A DNA stretch of 64,000 nucleotides from Monocercomonoides exilis (GCA_001643675.2 LSRY02000001.1:1-64000), one strand, 5' to 3'. Numbered from the stretch's first letter, positions 22,621 through 34,805 are shown. The notes: generated from the letters alone by a model not told the origin. Numbers and translations are program-made.

Positions 22621-23560
22621 AATAAATACCGGATTCTTAAGTTTTTTTAAAAATAAAGCAAAATACTACAATAACACCTTCTAAGCAACAATGGAAGAAA
22701 ACATATGCAACGTGTGATAAATATTTTTTATTGTTTATTAAATTTTTTTAATGCTATTTTTTTCCCCTTTTAAATTGAAATGCATATGAAAGGTTCGTGA
22801 CAGTGAAGATCGATTGCTAACTGCATTTTTTTTGATTGAGTTCTGGATGGAGGAAGATGAGAAGAGAAGAATGCTGAGAGTGAGGTTGAATGGGCAATGG
22901 AAGAGCGGGTGAAAACAACATTTAATTTTTTCTTTATTTGGAATTGGGTTTGAAAGGCGAAGGCGTGGTGTGGTGTGGTGCTTGGAGTGGATGATGCTGG
23001 GGTGAGAGGTATTTGGAGAGAGGCAAACAGGGGACGAGGGGAGTGAAGGGAAATGAAGATTTGTGGAGGTATTTTATTCTTGTTTCTTTATTTTCTTCAT
23101 ATATTATTTTTTATTTTTATTTGTATATTTTTGATTTGATTGATGTGTGATGCGATCAGGTGTTGTCAGAAGCGCTGGGGGAGCATGAAACATGGGATGT
23201 GGAAACACTCCTTTTTTATGAGCATTCCTAAAAGAAATTTGGAGAAATGGGCAACTGAAGAGCGTTTGGCAGATTGAGCAAGACGGAAAAAACTGAAGAG
23301 AATGAGGAAAGATATTTTTGTGGAATTTTTTTTTGCAAAAATTTTTTCGGAAGCAGCAGCAGAAGAGGCAGAAAAAAGTGAATTCAAGCTTGTTTGGATA
23401 TTTTACGATATAGCACAAAGAATCATGCGGCAAATAAGTGAAGGGAAAGGAAGAATTTCTGTGAATGAATTTCATTTCTCCTCTATTTACCGATTTATCT
23501 CTTCACCTTTTATCCCTTTTGTATCCCTCTAACATCTGACGTTTTTCAACATCATTACAG

Positions 23561-25119
23561 CAAATGAGGCATGCTCACCTTCAACCGCAATGTCAACCCA
23601 AACCTCATGTATGGTATACAGCTGCTCATTTACTTCTGTTTGCAATATGTATGATGGAGGGATTGTCCCTTCCCTCGACAACCCCTAAGCCTCTTTGACA
23701 GCTTCAAAGACCATGTTTATAAGGTGTTGTCGTACAAGAAATGTGAAATGTGAAGGAACTGCAAATAAAAAATATAAGCCAGGGAGACAAAACGAAACAG
23801 ACAATGGACCGAATACATTCACGTGGTGTCAATGGAATGGATCAAATACAACAGGAGAAGTTGACTCAAATACAGACGGAATATCGAGTGGAGGTGCGAT
23901 TTGCATGTCCAATCTCAATTTCGGAAAACTTTCAGTGAAATATTGTTCATTCAATGACTGCAATGCACATTGGGACGGTGGAACAATTATACGTTATTCG
24001 ATTAATTCAGTCAAGATTGAAAACAGCTCATTCAGTTTATGCAAAGCAAAATATTCAACAGGAGGGGGAATGTATATCAGATCAATTTTGAAATGCTTCA
24101 TGATGAGCAATTGTGAATTCTCAAAATGCAAATAAAGAAACGGAGGAGGAGCAATATTACTTTTTGATTTCAATGAGTCAAAATCTAATTGTGCAGCAAC
24201 GGAAAGTGGTACTGTGGAGAGCGCTTGTGTGTTTGAGTGTTTTTTCACTTCGAGTTCTCTTACAGGTTCACATGGTGGAGGGATGTGTTGTGCAACAGTT
24301 CCAGCTGCATTCAAAATGCTGAGCATCCAATTTATTTCGTGCTTGGAAGTGTCACATGGAGGAGGAATGAGATTTGATCCATATCAATCAACAGCCCCAA
24401 ATTACAATCGTAATTTTTATATCTTCTTCTTCTACGATTGCAGATGCACAACCAATTCCACTCCATATGGCCATGACGTGTATTTTAATGATGGAAACAA
24501 TCTCTTCTCTTCGAATAACCCATTCTTTGAATCATACACAACGAATAGCGATGCAAATAGATTATGCGATGCTTATTATTCGAGAGGTTGGAAATATCAG
24601 CATACAGAAAAGAAGGATTGGTTGAAGGAAGAGATGAAGGATCGGTATGTTGGAGTGAATGGAAACGACTCGAATAATCTGCGTGGGATGAGTGAGGCAA
24701 CACCTTGCAAGACAGTGGGGCATGCAGTGGTGTCGAGCATGGCACAGCTGAGCTCGACAATCACGTTGCTGAGTGGGAAGCATGTGAGCGAAGGGGCGAC
24801 GATCAGTGTTGGGGAAAAGAAGATAATAATAACAGGGAGAGGGAAGACGGTGAGTGTGATTGGGACAAGTGCGCTTTCTACCTCTTCGACAGCGCTGTTC
24901 AGCGTATCTTCTGGTCAACTGGAGGTGGGGCATGTGGGGATCGATCACAACTCGATGAGAAGTCCATCGCCGAGTGTGTTTGTGGTGTCTGTGGGGAGCG
25001 GGACACTTTCGCTGGAGGATGTGGTGATCGACTCTTCGACATCAGGAGGGAGTGGAATCTCGTCATCTGTATTTGAAGTGACGCTGAGTCAGCTGAAGAT
25101 GATTGATGTGGAGATAAAA
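23561..25119 (+). pseudogene. Captured fragment of beta-helix surface-protein gene
   Basis: Frame-continuous pieces encode Pmp/pectin-lyase-type repeats: SSGGAICMSN, GGGMYIRS, HGGGMCCAT, HGGGMRFDP and FSKCK. They also contain a module header (YVGVNGND...CKTVGHAV) like those of the intact gene at 7572-14864, followed by an SGxxSS-rich segment. Stops at about 23687 (TAA after DNP) and 24133 (TAA after SKCK) break the frame. The family match ends abruptly near 25119, so there is neither the 3' half nor the membrane span. A CAG just before 23561 looks like a splice acceptor without its upstream exon. The fragment sits entirely between the inverted arms of element 1. Confidence 0.75.
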
Positions 25120-25807
25120 AAGGTCAATTTATTTGCATCTCCTCAAAGATTGAGTTGCCAACTTAAAGGGAACCGTAGTCAATACCTGATCCTGGAAAAA
25201 GCTGTTGCTAAAACGAAAAGTGCTTTTTTTTTATTAATATTCTTTGCTTATTTATTGAACTTTTCATTTCCATTTTTCTAAAAAAGAATACTTTTAAAAT
25301 AACGAAATGTTAGAATTAATGTTTTCATTCAAAACGAACTTTCACCAATTCGTAACTAGATCCGAAACAAAAACATCACAAAACAATTTTCTGTGAATTT
25401 TCGAAGACAGTTCCATCCCCTCTGTTCATAGCATAATTCTTACGATCCATTTCCTTCACTTTCCTTCTCTCGTTCAAACAAGCTTCATCCTCTATGTTCT
25501 CCATCTCCCTCTTCTTTTCTCACCTTTCCAAAAAGACAACTGCTCCTCAATCTCACTTAACAAACACATCTGCTCCAATCCAGCTTTTCCTTCCTCCTTT
25601 CAAAAATGGAATTTCATACCAGTTCCAACGAATCCGTTACAAAAAGAGTTTATAAATCAATAATAATTAAATACCTATAATAATCTCATAATAAACATTA
25701 ATTATCATCAATCAAACATGCAAATTCCTATCAATTTAGTTTTCATCTTCTATTTATCAAAAGCGAAAACATATATAACGCTAATACTTGTGAATAACTA
25801 AATAATC

Positions 25808-26131
25808 GAATCCATAAATATTAGCAGCATACAAAATAATATTGACAATAATTCTTCGTAACAAACATTAAACGCTATATTTCTTCTTGTTCCATTGAAT
25901 CGACAAATTTATTTGATCTTTGCAAACCAAGATATTGATATTTTAATAAAATGTGATCAAAAATATAAAATTATAGGTGCCGAAAATTAAAATTTTTGAG
26001 AGAAATTTTTTTGATCGAATTTCGAAATTTCCCTCCTTGAATCGCTTAGTTATATTGTGTAGATAAACGATTAAATATTCAAATTTTGAAAAAATTCAAA
26101 ATGAAAGTGGCACAATTTACACCTATGCCTT
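25808..26131 (-). repeat. Right terminal inverted repeat of element 1
   Basis: Inverted copy of 22297-22620, ending ...TACACCTATGCCTT. Confidence 0.9.
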
Positions 26132-26309
26132 ATATTCATTCAGCCCAATGATTATTTGCGATTGAAAATGAATTAAAAATCAGCCAAAAATGTTCTTGCA
26201 CACAAAAATGTGACTATAAGCGAATGTGATTATATTCGACTTGATAATATCCGGTTCAGACTGTTCACTACAATTCAAAACCAATATTTCCTTAAATATA
26301 ACTTCTCAT

Positions 26310-26709
26310 TACAGATATTGCACAAAATACATGACATCGCACAAAATACCGGACAAGATCGTTTTCTCAATAACCACTCAAAGAGAAAATCTGATAATAT
26401 TCCTCCAAATATATATAAACAAAACTAACTCATTTGCCATACCGGGCATTCATTTCCATGCAGACTGAATATTTAAAAAATAATTTTTAAAATCTCCGAG
26501 AAACACATAATCAAATTTCTCGGAGATTTTAAAAATTATTTTTTAAATATTCAGTCTGCATGGAAATGAATGCCCGGTATGGCAAATGAGTTAGTTTTGT
26601 TTATATATATTTGGAGGAATATTATCAGATTTTCTCTTTGAGTGGTTATTGAGAAAACGATCTTGTCCGGTATTTTGTGCGATGTCATGTATTTTGTGCA
26701 ATATCTGTA
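26310..26709. repeat. 400 bp near-perfect palindrome (foldback element)
   Basis: Arms 26310-26503 and 26516-26709 are reverse complements over 194 bp around a 12-nt loop (CACATAATCAAA); I saw no mismatch. The centre is TCTCCGAGAAA/TTTCTCGGAGA. Flanks do not show a clean target-site duplication. It has no coding content. It may be a foldback/MITE-like element or an inverted-repeat assembly product. Confidence 0.9.
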
Positions 26710-29700
26710 TTTCTAATCAAAAAAGAAAAAAAAATGTTTCATCTCCGGATTTTTGAAAAATATCTCTTTTAAATAATGAGGAAAAATATTGTTTTCATTT
26801 ATAAATTTATTTTGTTCACATTGTTCGAAAGCCTTCCAGATGACAAATCAATTATTCTTCTAAAAACAAAATTATGCAAAGATAATGAAGTGATATTAAA
26901 TTGACTAATGAGGTTTATTCCATTTGCTATAACCAGAAAATGTACAAAGCGAAGAAAAAATTTTTCGATTCAAGTTCTGGATGAATGTTATTATTCCAGG
27001 TGTTTCAGATGAGGAAAATATTGCTCATTATTGGGAATAACTCCTTTGAAAAAAAACAATTCATATGGGTGATAATTTTTTAATCCTATTTTTTTTATTC
27101 AAAAATTTAGGTTAAAGGATTCACTTTGAATTATGCAAACCAAACACCGAAAAAATAAAACTTCTTTCAAAGACACTCAATGGGAAGGGGGAAAAACCGC
27201 ACAAAAGACGAAATTTGTGCACATGGGTTGAAAAATTAATACTTGCTTTGTGCATCGCAAATATGTATTTCATAGTATCCAATTCTTGTTCTGTAAAGAA
27301 TATATTTAATGAATTTTCGCTTCAGCAATTTTGAAATGGATTCTTTCCCATTTTCATTTATGTTTTTTTTTATGGAACAAATGGAACACGAAAGAATTTG
27401 TGCAAATTGTCAAATTTTAACTCTTTCACAAAAGGAACTTTGATTTTAAATGATTATTAAAACATAATAATCCATTTCATTCGAAACACTTCCGTTATTA
27501 TTAGATTTGAACTTTTTGGTTTTTTTCTCCAATTTTTATTTTTGCATCAATTGTTTAGCAATTATGTAAAAAGAATAATTTCATTGATGCTGTTTGTGAA
27601 ATTTTTACGTGTTCAATTAAAATGTGAAAACATTTAGCTATTTGTTCAATGAACTTTGTAAAAAAAAATTGTTTTCTTCTTGTTTTAATTAAGGATTCCA
27701 ATACTTTTATGCTATCATTTTATTTTTCCTTTTAAATCAAGTGAAGATAGATCAAAATTTTCACATATATATCAATCGAAAAATAGTTTGATAAAGTTTT
27801 GTGCTTTATGAAGTTTGAAATGAAATATATATATGCTTATAAAAAAGAATAATGAAAATATATTTCAAATTCATTCAAATACAGAAAGCCACAAAATAAA
27901 AAAGGATCATTTGCTTCCCTTCATCTTTTCCCTTTGACATTCATTAAATGTGTCTGAAAAACTTCTTTTCCTTATCACATGGGGTGAAAATATGGATTTT
28001 CAAGCTTTTTATGCACAAACAATGAAAAAATTGTTTCACTTATAACATTATAAAATTTAATCAGATTTCAAAACAAATTAGATTTTCATTATTGAAAACA
28101 AACGTCATTGATGAAATAACAAAATGTTTTGTGACATCACATGTATTTCAAAAAAAAACCCATTTTTTTTCAATTTTTGTATCACAACAAGTTCATCGAA
28201 GGTACATAATTTTTCATGAAAATGCCTGAAGTCAAATATTTTGTCCCATACATGAAACTATTGAGCTCATGCTCGAGCTTCGTCATTATCACCGTGTCAA
28301 TATTTGAACAAAATCTTTTCAAACAAGCTGATTCATATGAAATTGAATTGGTGCCCATCATTTTTGCAGTAGTAAACTATCTCAGATTATTCCTATGCGC
28401 TTTCTCATAAGAAAACAATTTCTTATCCGAAGCGCATAGCATTCATGAACGTTATCTTCAATTAATAAGTTTGTGAATGTTCAGAAATATGAATCGATTG
28501 TAGTAACTGCTCAGTTGTCCGAATGCAATAGTCATCATCAGTTCAATTAATTTGCGTACTCCTCAATCGTTTCTTATCCTCAAGTGAAAACATGTTTTGC
28601 TTGTCATATCACCAAACAAATAACTCCACATTTTTCTTGCCTAAGTCTATAAAAATCCGTACGACTTTTATCTTTGTCTCACACGATTCCAGAATGGCCT
28701 ATGCATTTGACACTTCCATTAGTTGAGCATGTTGGTATATAGAACACATTTGTTATTATTCTCTCGTCAAATTGTTTCTGTTCAGCTTTTTCCTTGAAAC
28801 AATTGGTTCAAGGACATTGCTCATGATTCCTATTTTGCGTTTTGATTTTCCACGACAAGCTCTCCATATTCTTTTTGCAGCACAATTGAACATATAAAAC
28901 ATGAGATACCACAAAAACACAATCAGCTTCATTTTTCCATATAATAGTGCTTCATTATATGAGTTGTATCAGGTGTTTTTAATTAAGCTTCAACTAGTTT
29001 GCCTAACTTTCAGTTATTCAAAAGTTTACTTTTGTTTATCTTTTTAATGAATAATTAGATCATTTTTTGATTGAGAAGTGAATAAAAGTTTTTAAAACGA
29101 AATTCCACATTTTTAAGTTGATTTTTTTAAAAATTATGCAATCTGCCTTAAGCAACTCATCATTTGAAGTATCAATATGAGTAATTGCACCACAATCAAC
29201 AAGCACATTTTCATTTTTGTAACTTGCTTATTTTTGTTGATGTTTCAAGACAAAAACAAACAAAATTTTGTTTGTTTAACAATGATTCTTTCCTTTGAAG
29301 CATTTAAAACCAAGAATGCGAAACAGAGGATGTTTTGCAACGATTAACAAAAATTTGACATGCGAACTTACCAAAAAAACCATTGACTTAATGGATCTTT
29401 CAGAAACGGGAAAAAATGTCATGCATTTTTTGTTGAGCTGAAAAAATAATGTGAGATAAACTGTATTGGGCAAAGTTCATATTGATTGAGTTGAAACATC
29501 TCACAGTTTGAAAAGCTAATTTTGTTCTCTTGAATCAACGAAAATCGATGTCATCTCAAAGAAGTTTTGAATTTAGTCATTAGTTCGTAGAATTATTTCT
29601 ATTCTTTCAGTTCACAACAAATTTTGTGAAATAGTTTTATTCTCGAAAACACAATGGAAAAGTATTCCAATATGAACTTTGCAAATTAAACGGATAACAA

Positions 29701-30299
29701 AACTTTCAAATCTTCATTTTTCGAATGAAGCATGCACATATGTTGATAATAGTTGTTCAAATCATTTCAAAATAAATTGCATAAATAAATTACAATTGTT
29801 TTTTTTACAAAAACAACGAGAAAAAAACCCGTTACAAAATTAAAAACCCGGATTTTTTTTGAATGGCAACTGCATTTTGTTTCATTCAAAAAGGTTCAAT
29901 TGACCGGTTTGTTTTATGTTTCATTGAATAATTAATGAACGTTTTGTGATTTCATGAATTGAGATTTGTATTAGAAAATAATTTTTGTATTTTTTCAACG
30001 AATTCAAAGATGTCAATGTGAAATGGCATTTCTCTAATTGTCTAAATTGTTGATGTGATATTTATTTAAATAAAATGATAGTTGATAAAGACGCAACAGA
30101 AGTTTCTTCCAATCCGATGCTCAGTTTATTCCATCCTTTGTCTTTTCTGAATTCAGTGAATAAGAATAACAGAAATTATTACATCAAACATTCAATACAA
30201 GACAAACAATTAATTTCAAGCTAAACGAATAAAAGTTGGGCAATAAAATGGATATGATTTTCAACAAAAAAAATTATTAAACAAACTTATTTACGTTTC
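26710..30299. other. AT-rich intergenic with diverged repeats
   Basis: No gene recognised in 3.6 kb. The part 27975-28262 is a diverged direct copy of 33000-33275 (shared phrases ATATGG, TTTCAAGCTTTTTATGCACAAA, ATAACATTATAAAA, ATGCCTGAAGT). An imperfect hairpin with CTATGCGCTT arms lies at 28393-28440. Confidence 0.5.
27975..28262. repeat. Dispersed repeat, copy 1
   Basis: Aligns by eye with 33000-33275 in the same orientation at perhaps three-quarters identity with small indels. A more eroded relative may lie at 21570-21720. It holds no coding frame. Likely a decayed transposon segment. Confidence 0.6.
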
Positions 30300-30308
30300 C
30301 ATCTATTG

Positions 30309-30677
30309 GCATAGGTGTATATAAGGTACATTCCCAATACTTGGTTATTCTTCAAAACATTGTGATAAATAAAAAGTAGATTTAATAGTAAAACATTTGC
30401 ATGGACTAGAATTTTGAAATTCTTTTTGATCCTTGAGAAAAATCAATTTTTAAAAATCACCCATAAATCTGAGTATTATTTCTAATTATTGATAAAAATT
30501 GATAATTTTAAACTAATAAGCAGCTAAGAGGTCGTTAATCATTATATACTCTTATTTTATCCATGATTTTTCAAAAAATAAAACATTCGAAAAAATAAAT
30601 TAAAAAATAAATAATTTGATCAATTCCACAATTATATTTTTAATATCCAAAAAATTAGAATTTGCTTTCTTTCATCA
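30309..30677 (+). repeat. Left terminal inverted repeat of element 2
   Basis: Matches the reverse complement of 32509-32878, with at most a one-base indel plus a few substitutions. Confidence 0.9.
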
Positions 30678-31299
30678 CTCGCAATATAAAAGTTCTGTTA
30701 TTTAACTTTATTTTTATTAATTATATCCAATCTTTTGTGAAAAGAAGATTCAATGTAAATATAACTCAAACAGTTTTCATAATGTTACATTAAATTATAG
30801 AAGATGTCTTTGTTCATAATAATTGGTTTTCTTTTTATATAAGCAGCGATGAATGATCACAATTAATAATGAATAATATTTTAATATTTTAGCTTTATAA
30901 TAGTTTATTTGCGATATTTCAATTTTTATTTTCTCTATTATTTAATTTTTTTAACAAGATGCAGAAGATAATCGTTTTCTTTTTATTCATTGCCAGTTTC
31001 TTTTCATATTTATATGGCGTTTTTGTTTAAAAGACAAATGAATTTGAAAAATAAATATTTTTTTTTAAAAAAAAAGAAAATTTGTTCTTGTACTTAATTT
31101 TAAAAAGTTATTAAACTTAAAATTTCATGCAATCATTTCAATTCAAAATGTCAAGCACTTTTTTCAATGTGTTCTCCTCATATATATATATGATATGATT
31201 GCTGCAACACTGAAAAATAAAAAAAAAATTCGAGTTATTTTATTGAAAAAATCAAAACACAATACTTTATTCTTGCTTCTTCTTCAAAGTTTCTCAGCC

Positions 31300-32090
31300 C
31301 TTCTCAGCCTCTCTTTCTGCTCTTTGCCACTGTTCCTCAGGATACATCTCCATCATCTCCACCTCAAATGCCTTCAAATCCTTTCTGTTGTTGTCATTCG
31401 CAATCTTTTGTAATTCCTCGTTTCTTCTTTTTCCTTTCTCCACCGAACAGCCAGAACAACTGATGCAACAAGAACAGTCAAAAACAGAACAACAAATATC
31501 ACAGCAATAATCGCTGTGCATGATGATTTTCCTTCTTTCCCTCCATTAACAATCCTTTCATATCCATTAGCTTTGGGATCACTTCGATTCTTCAGAATGA
31601 AAGTATCAGTGACCAATGGCTTATTCGAATCCCCAAACATAATGCTCACTCTCACTTCTGCTTCATCTTCCGCCTCACTCATCCTCTCCTTTGGCATCCT
31701 CCATTCTGCTGCAGTCTCTGACACACATCCACTTTCACCAAATCCATATTTTTCAATCTGTTTTTCTTCTCCAATTTGCTTCACAATCATGAACGACAAT
31801 TTCCATGCAAGAAGGAGCTTCCCTTTAAACACAACCTCCATTTTTTCTCCTTTCTCATTTGTTTCAACACTTTACAAAACAGGAATGAAGAAGGCAAAGT
31901 CTCTTAAAGAAACACTCAAACTGTTCATAATGATTGAATTACTCTGATGAATTGTCACAAATCCAATCAGATCAGTGTCATTTAGGTTATCGCACAAATC
32001 TATTCCGCATATCGTATTATTATGAGTGCAATATCCATCTCGAAGATTATACTGGAATTGCCTTTCATTGATCTGCAATGTGACGTTGTT
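31300..32090 (-). pseudogene. Captured receptor fragment (ectodomain end, membrane span, cytoplasmic start)
   Basis: On the minus strand, 32078-31874 encodes INERQFQYNL and NNTICGIDLCD, matching the QINETQF/NNSICG part of the intact receptor. It then jumps to FFIPVL, matching a part close to the membrane; so a large internal piece is missing. The frame 31841-31374 gives the juxtamembrane stalk and a membrane span (IIAVIFVVLFLTVLVASVVLAV) followed by RWRKEK. At 31428-31432 there are five A where six would keep frame with KRRNEELQKI, which resumes one frame over to about 31300 (EEQWQRAEREAEK). The pseudokinase is absent. The fragment is inside the inverted arms of element 2. Confidence 0.8.
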
Positions 32091-32508
32091 TCATTCTGAA
32101 AAATTTAATTTCCAACTTTTGCTGTGTATTAATTTTCACCTTTTTTTGCCAAAAAAAACTTCTCTTCCTATTTCTCTGTAGTTGTTGTGGTGATTAACAC
32201 CAGGCTTTTAACATTCATTTTATTTGTGAAGATAATATTCGATATTTAATATGTTGAATAGAAATATTTAATAAAATATTGTTAATCATTAAAAATAATA
32301 CATTCATACGTTTTAACAATGCTTCTTTATTCATGATCATCATTGTGTAACATAAACATCCTCAAACTGCACAAAAATTTTCATATTAAAAATCATAATC
32401 AAAATACATAAAGATTTGAATGATATATAGATAATTATTCATCACACACTTTAAAGCTATATTAATATATATGACTTGTTATATGTTTTCAAACAAGGGT
32501 TCAATTCT

Positions 32509-32878
32509 TGATGAAAGAAAGCAAATTCTAATTTTTTGGATATTAAAAATATAATTGTGGAATTGATCAAATTATTTATTTTTTAATTTATTTTTTCGAA
32601 TGTTTTATTTTTTGAAAAATCATGGATAAAATAAGAGTATATAATGATTAACGACCTCTTAGCTGCTTATTAGTTTAAAATTATCAATTTTTATCAATAA
32701 TTAGAAATAATACTCAGATTTATGGGTGATTTTTAAAAATTGATTTTTCTCAAGGATCAAAAAGAATTTCAAAATTCTAGTCCATGCAAATGTTTTACTA
32801 TTAAATCTACTTTTTATTTATCACAATGTTTTGAAGAATAACCAAGTATTGGGAATGTACCTTAAATACACCTATGCC
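32509..32878 (-). repeat. Right terminal inverted repeat of element 2
   Basis: Inverted copy of 30309-30677, ending ...AATACACCTATGCC, followed directly by CATCTATT. Confidence 0.9.
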
Positions 32879-32999
32879 CATCTATTCGTTATCATCATGC
32901 TGTATTTTAAATTTTTTCCTTTCAGGTTGAGTGGTTTCTTCTGCGCTTTCTTTATGCTCACTTTTTCATATATCTTTTTCGTAATCTTCGTCATCTTCA

Positions 33000-33275
33000 T
33001 ATGGGGTAAAATATGGACTTTCAAGCTTTTTATGCACAAAGCATGAAAAAATTGTTTTTCTCATAACATTATAAAACTCATTTGGAATTTAAAATAAATT
33101 TGATTTTTATTGTGTATACAAACATCATGATATAATTACATTATGATTAGCGACATCAAACGTATTTTAAAATATAAATTCATTTTTAAAGTACTTTTTG
33201 ATGTCAAAAAGTTGATCGAAAATGCATAATTTTTCAATGAAAATGCCTGAAGTGAAATATTTTGCCCCATATATA
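33000..33275. repeat. Dispersed repeat, copy 2
   Basis: Diverged direct copy of 27975-28262. It lies between element 2 and pogo-like copy B. Confidence 0.6.
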
Positions 33276-33436
33276 AAATCGTTATCAATTTTTACCTTTC
33301 TTGTTCTGATAATTCTTTTGGTAAAATTGCCACTGTCAGAATTGGTGCAGTGATCTTCGTCATTGAATAAATTATCTTCTGTTTGTTTGCTTTCATCAAC
33401 GCTAGGTTTTTCATTGATTTTCATATCCATTTTACA

Positions 33437-34805
33437 CTAACTTGATTTAACTTTGCGTTTTGGGGAAAATGAACCAAACAATTCATTGTTAACTTCATCT
33501 GAAGAAATTACTAAAGAAGATTTTGAAGGAGATCCACTTATTTTGGAGAGAACTTGCGAAGCTGCTAGTGGCCAGATTCCTGTATTGAGAAAAGCAGCTT
33601 TGATTACCGATGGAGTGGTCGCTTCAGCGATTGCGTCTGGTAAAACCATAGCAAGAGCCTTTCTATATGAAGAACATGAATTATCGATTGGAACATAGAA
33701 ATTATTGAATAATTTTCATTTCTATCTGGCAAATATCACATTGTCACAGGGCTGGAGGAGATGGGTCATGTTAGGGGGAAATGTTTTTATGAAAATTCCG
33801 TTATTTTCAGCTTCCATAATGACTTTTGAACATGAATGGGTAGAATGGTTGTCAAGAAGAAGATGAGCCTTTTTCGAAGATGTCGATTGTATTTTTTGAT
33901 GAATGAGAGGAATCCAATTTTGAAGCATGATGACTTTGAAAATTTCAGTAGTTATCCATCCTGAAGGTACAGGAATATAATTTATATTAAAAAATTTCAA
34001 TTAGAAAACTCTTCAGGCATTTTTTACTTTGGATAAAGAAAATAATGAGGAAGGCAGGAACCATCAGAACACACACAAACGCAAAGAGTTGAGTTGGCAA
34101 TTTTTCGAGGAACTGGAGGAGAAGAAGGGATCTGATCTTTCAAACAGATCACTAATTTTGACGAACTTTCTCCAATTTTCACGGAAGATTCGTCAAAATA
34201 AAAAACATTGTAAACTTCGATATTGTTCACTTCTACGATTTCTATCACTTCTTCAAACCAATTAGTCACCTTTTCAGGGCTCTGTGATCGAATCTTTGCA
34301 ATTTCCAGTGGTCTCGCGAAGGCCGCCATTAAAATAGAGCTTCTATGAACCAAATAATAAGATAATTTCGGATGGAGTTTTTCGTTTTCTTCTTCATTTG
34401 TTGATTCAGTATTTAAAATGTCAATTGCCTAAAAAACAAAGATAAAAATATTTTTTTATAAAAAAACGAAAACCATTTCCTGTATGTGCTTCATTCGAAC
34501 TACAACTCCTTCTGATAATATAGACAAGACCTGATTTTCGATTTTTTCCAGTTTCTCAGAATTTATAAGCGATGGTCTTCGTTCTTTTCCAACATCTCTG
34601 TTTTTCTTTTCTGCTGTTTTGCCTCTGTACCAAGCCTGCCTTGTAATTACTTTCGCTTTGACCGCCACGTTCACTGTCAATGGATATGTTTTCTTGATTT
34701 CAAAAATTTACCTCGATCTGGAATGGATTGTGCGGTATTCTCTTGTAGCAGCAATCCTAAGAAGTTCTTCTGAAGAAATTGATTTCTTTTCCATTTCAAA
34801 AAAGG
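33437..34805 (-). pseudogene. pogo-like DDE transposase relic, copy B
   Basis: The minus strand starts near 34795 (MEKKSISSEELLRIAA), has a TAA, then a helix-turn-helix-like region (ITRQAWYRGKTAEKK...RRPSL). It reads to KHIQEM, followed by a 45-nt intron (34473-34429, GTTTTC...TTTTTAG) and AIDILNTES. The catalytic core shows YFDESSVKI (first Asp, near 34190), LLLDNHSTHS (second, near 33855) and LLQPCDNVIFA (third, near 33745). These are the D, DNHxxH and QPxD blocks of DDE_1/pogo transposases. A C-terminal block AFLNTGIWPL follows. Frames shift at about 34010 and 33720 with stops, so it is dead. It is less related to copies A and C than they are to each other, but has an intron at the matching place. 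Confidence 0.8.

Larger units (their letters stand above)
22297..26131. mobile_element. Long-TIR element 1 carrying a captured receptor fragment
   Basis: Arms of about 324 bp at 22297-22620 and 25808-26131 are near-identical inverted repeats. Their outer ends read GGCATAGGTGTAAATTGTGCC and its complement. The same terminal GGCATAGGTGTA is found on element 2 at 30309-32878. A 9-bp direct repeat ATTCATTCA occurs just outside both ends (22289-22297 and 26134-26142), offset by one and four bases from the motif, so it is only a possible target-site duplication. The interior (22621-25807) has no transposase; it contains a broken piece of the beta-helix surface-protein family. This fits a non-autonomous, gene-capturing TIR transposon (Mutator/Pack-type or Merlin-like). 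Confidence 0.7.
30309..32878. mobile_element. Long-TIR element 2 with target-site duplication, carrying a receptor fragment
   Basis: Inverted arms of about 370 bp lie at 30309-30677 and 32509-32878. They begin GGCATAGGTGTATATAAGGTAC and end in the complement. The element is bounded by a direct repeat CATCTATT (30301-30308 and 32879-32886); with a shared C it can be read as the 9-bp CCATCTATT. This is good evidence for transposition with an 8-9 bp duplication, as in Mutator-like or Merlin elements. The interior has no transposase and carries the membrane-proximal piece of the beta-helix receptor family on the minus strand. Shares its terminal motif with element 1. Confidence 0.8.

Noticed and set aside
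28216-28410. Small plus-strand frame near 28.2 kb
   Set aside because: It lies in a diverged repeat and its relative at 33.2 kb does not keep the frame.
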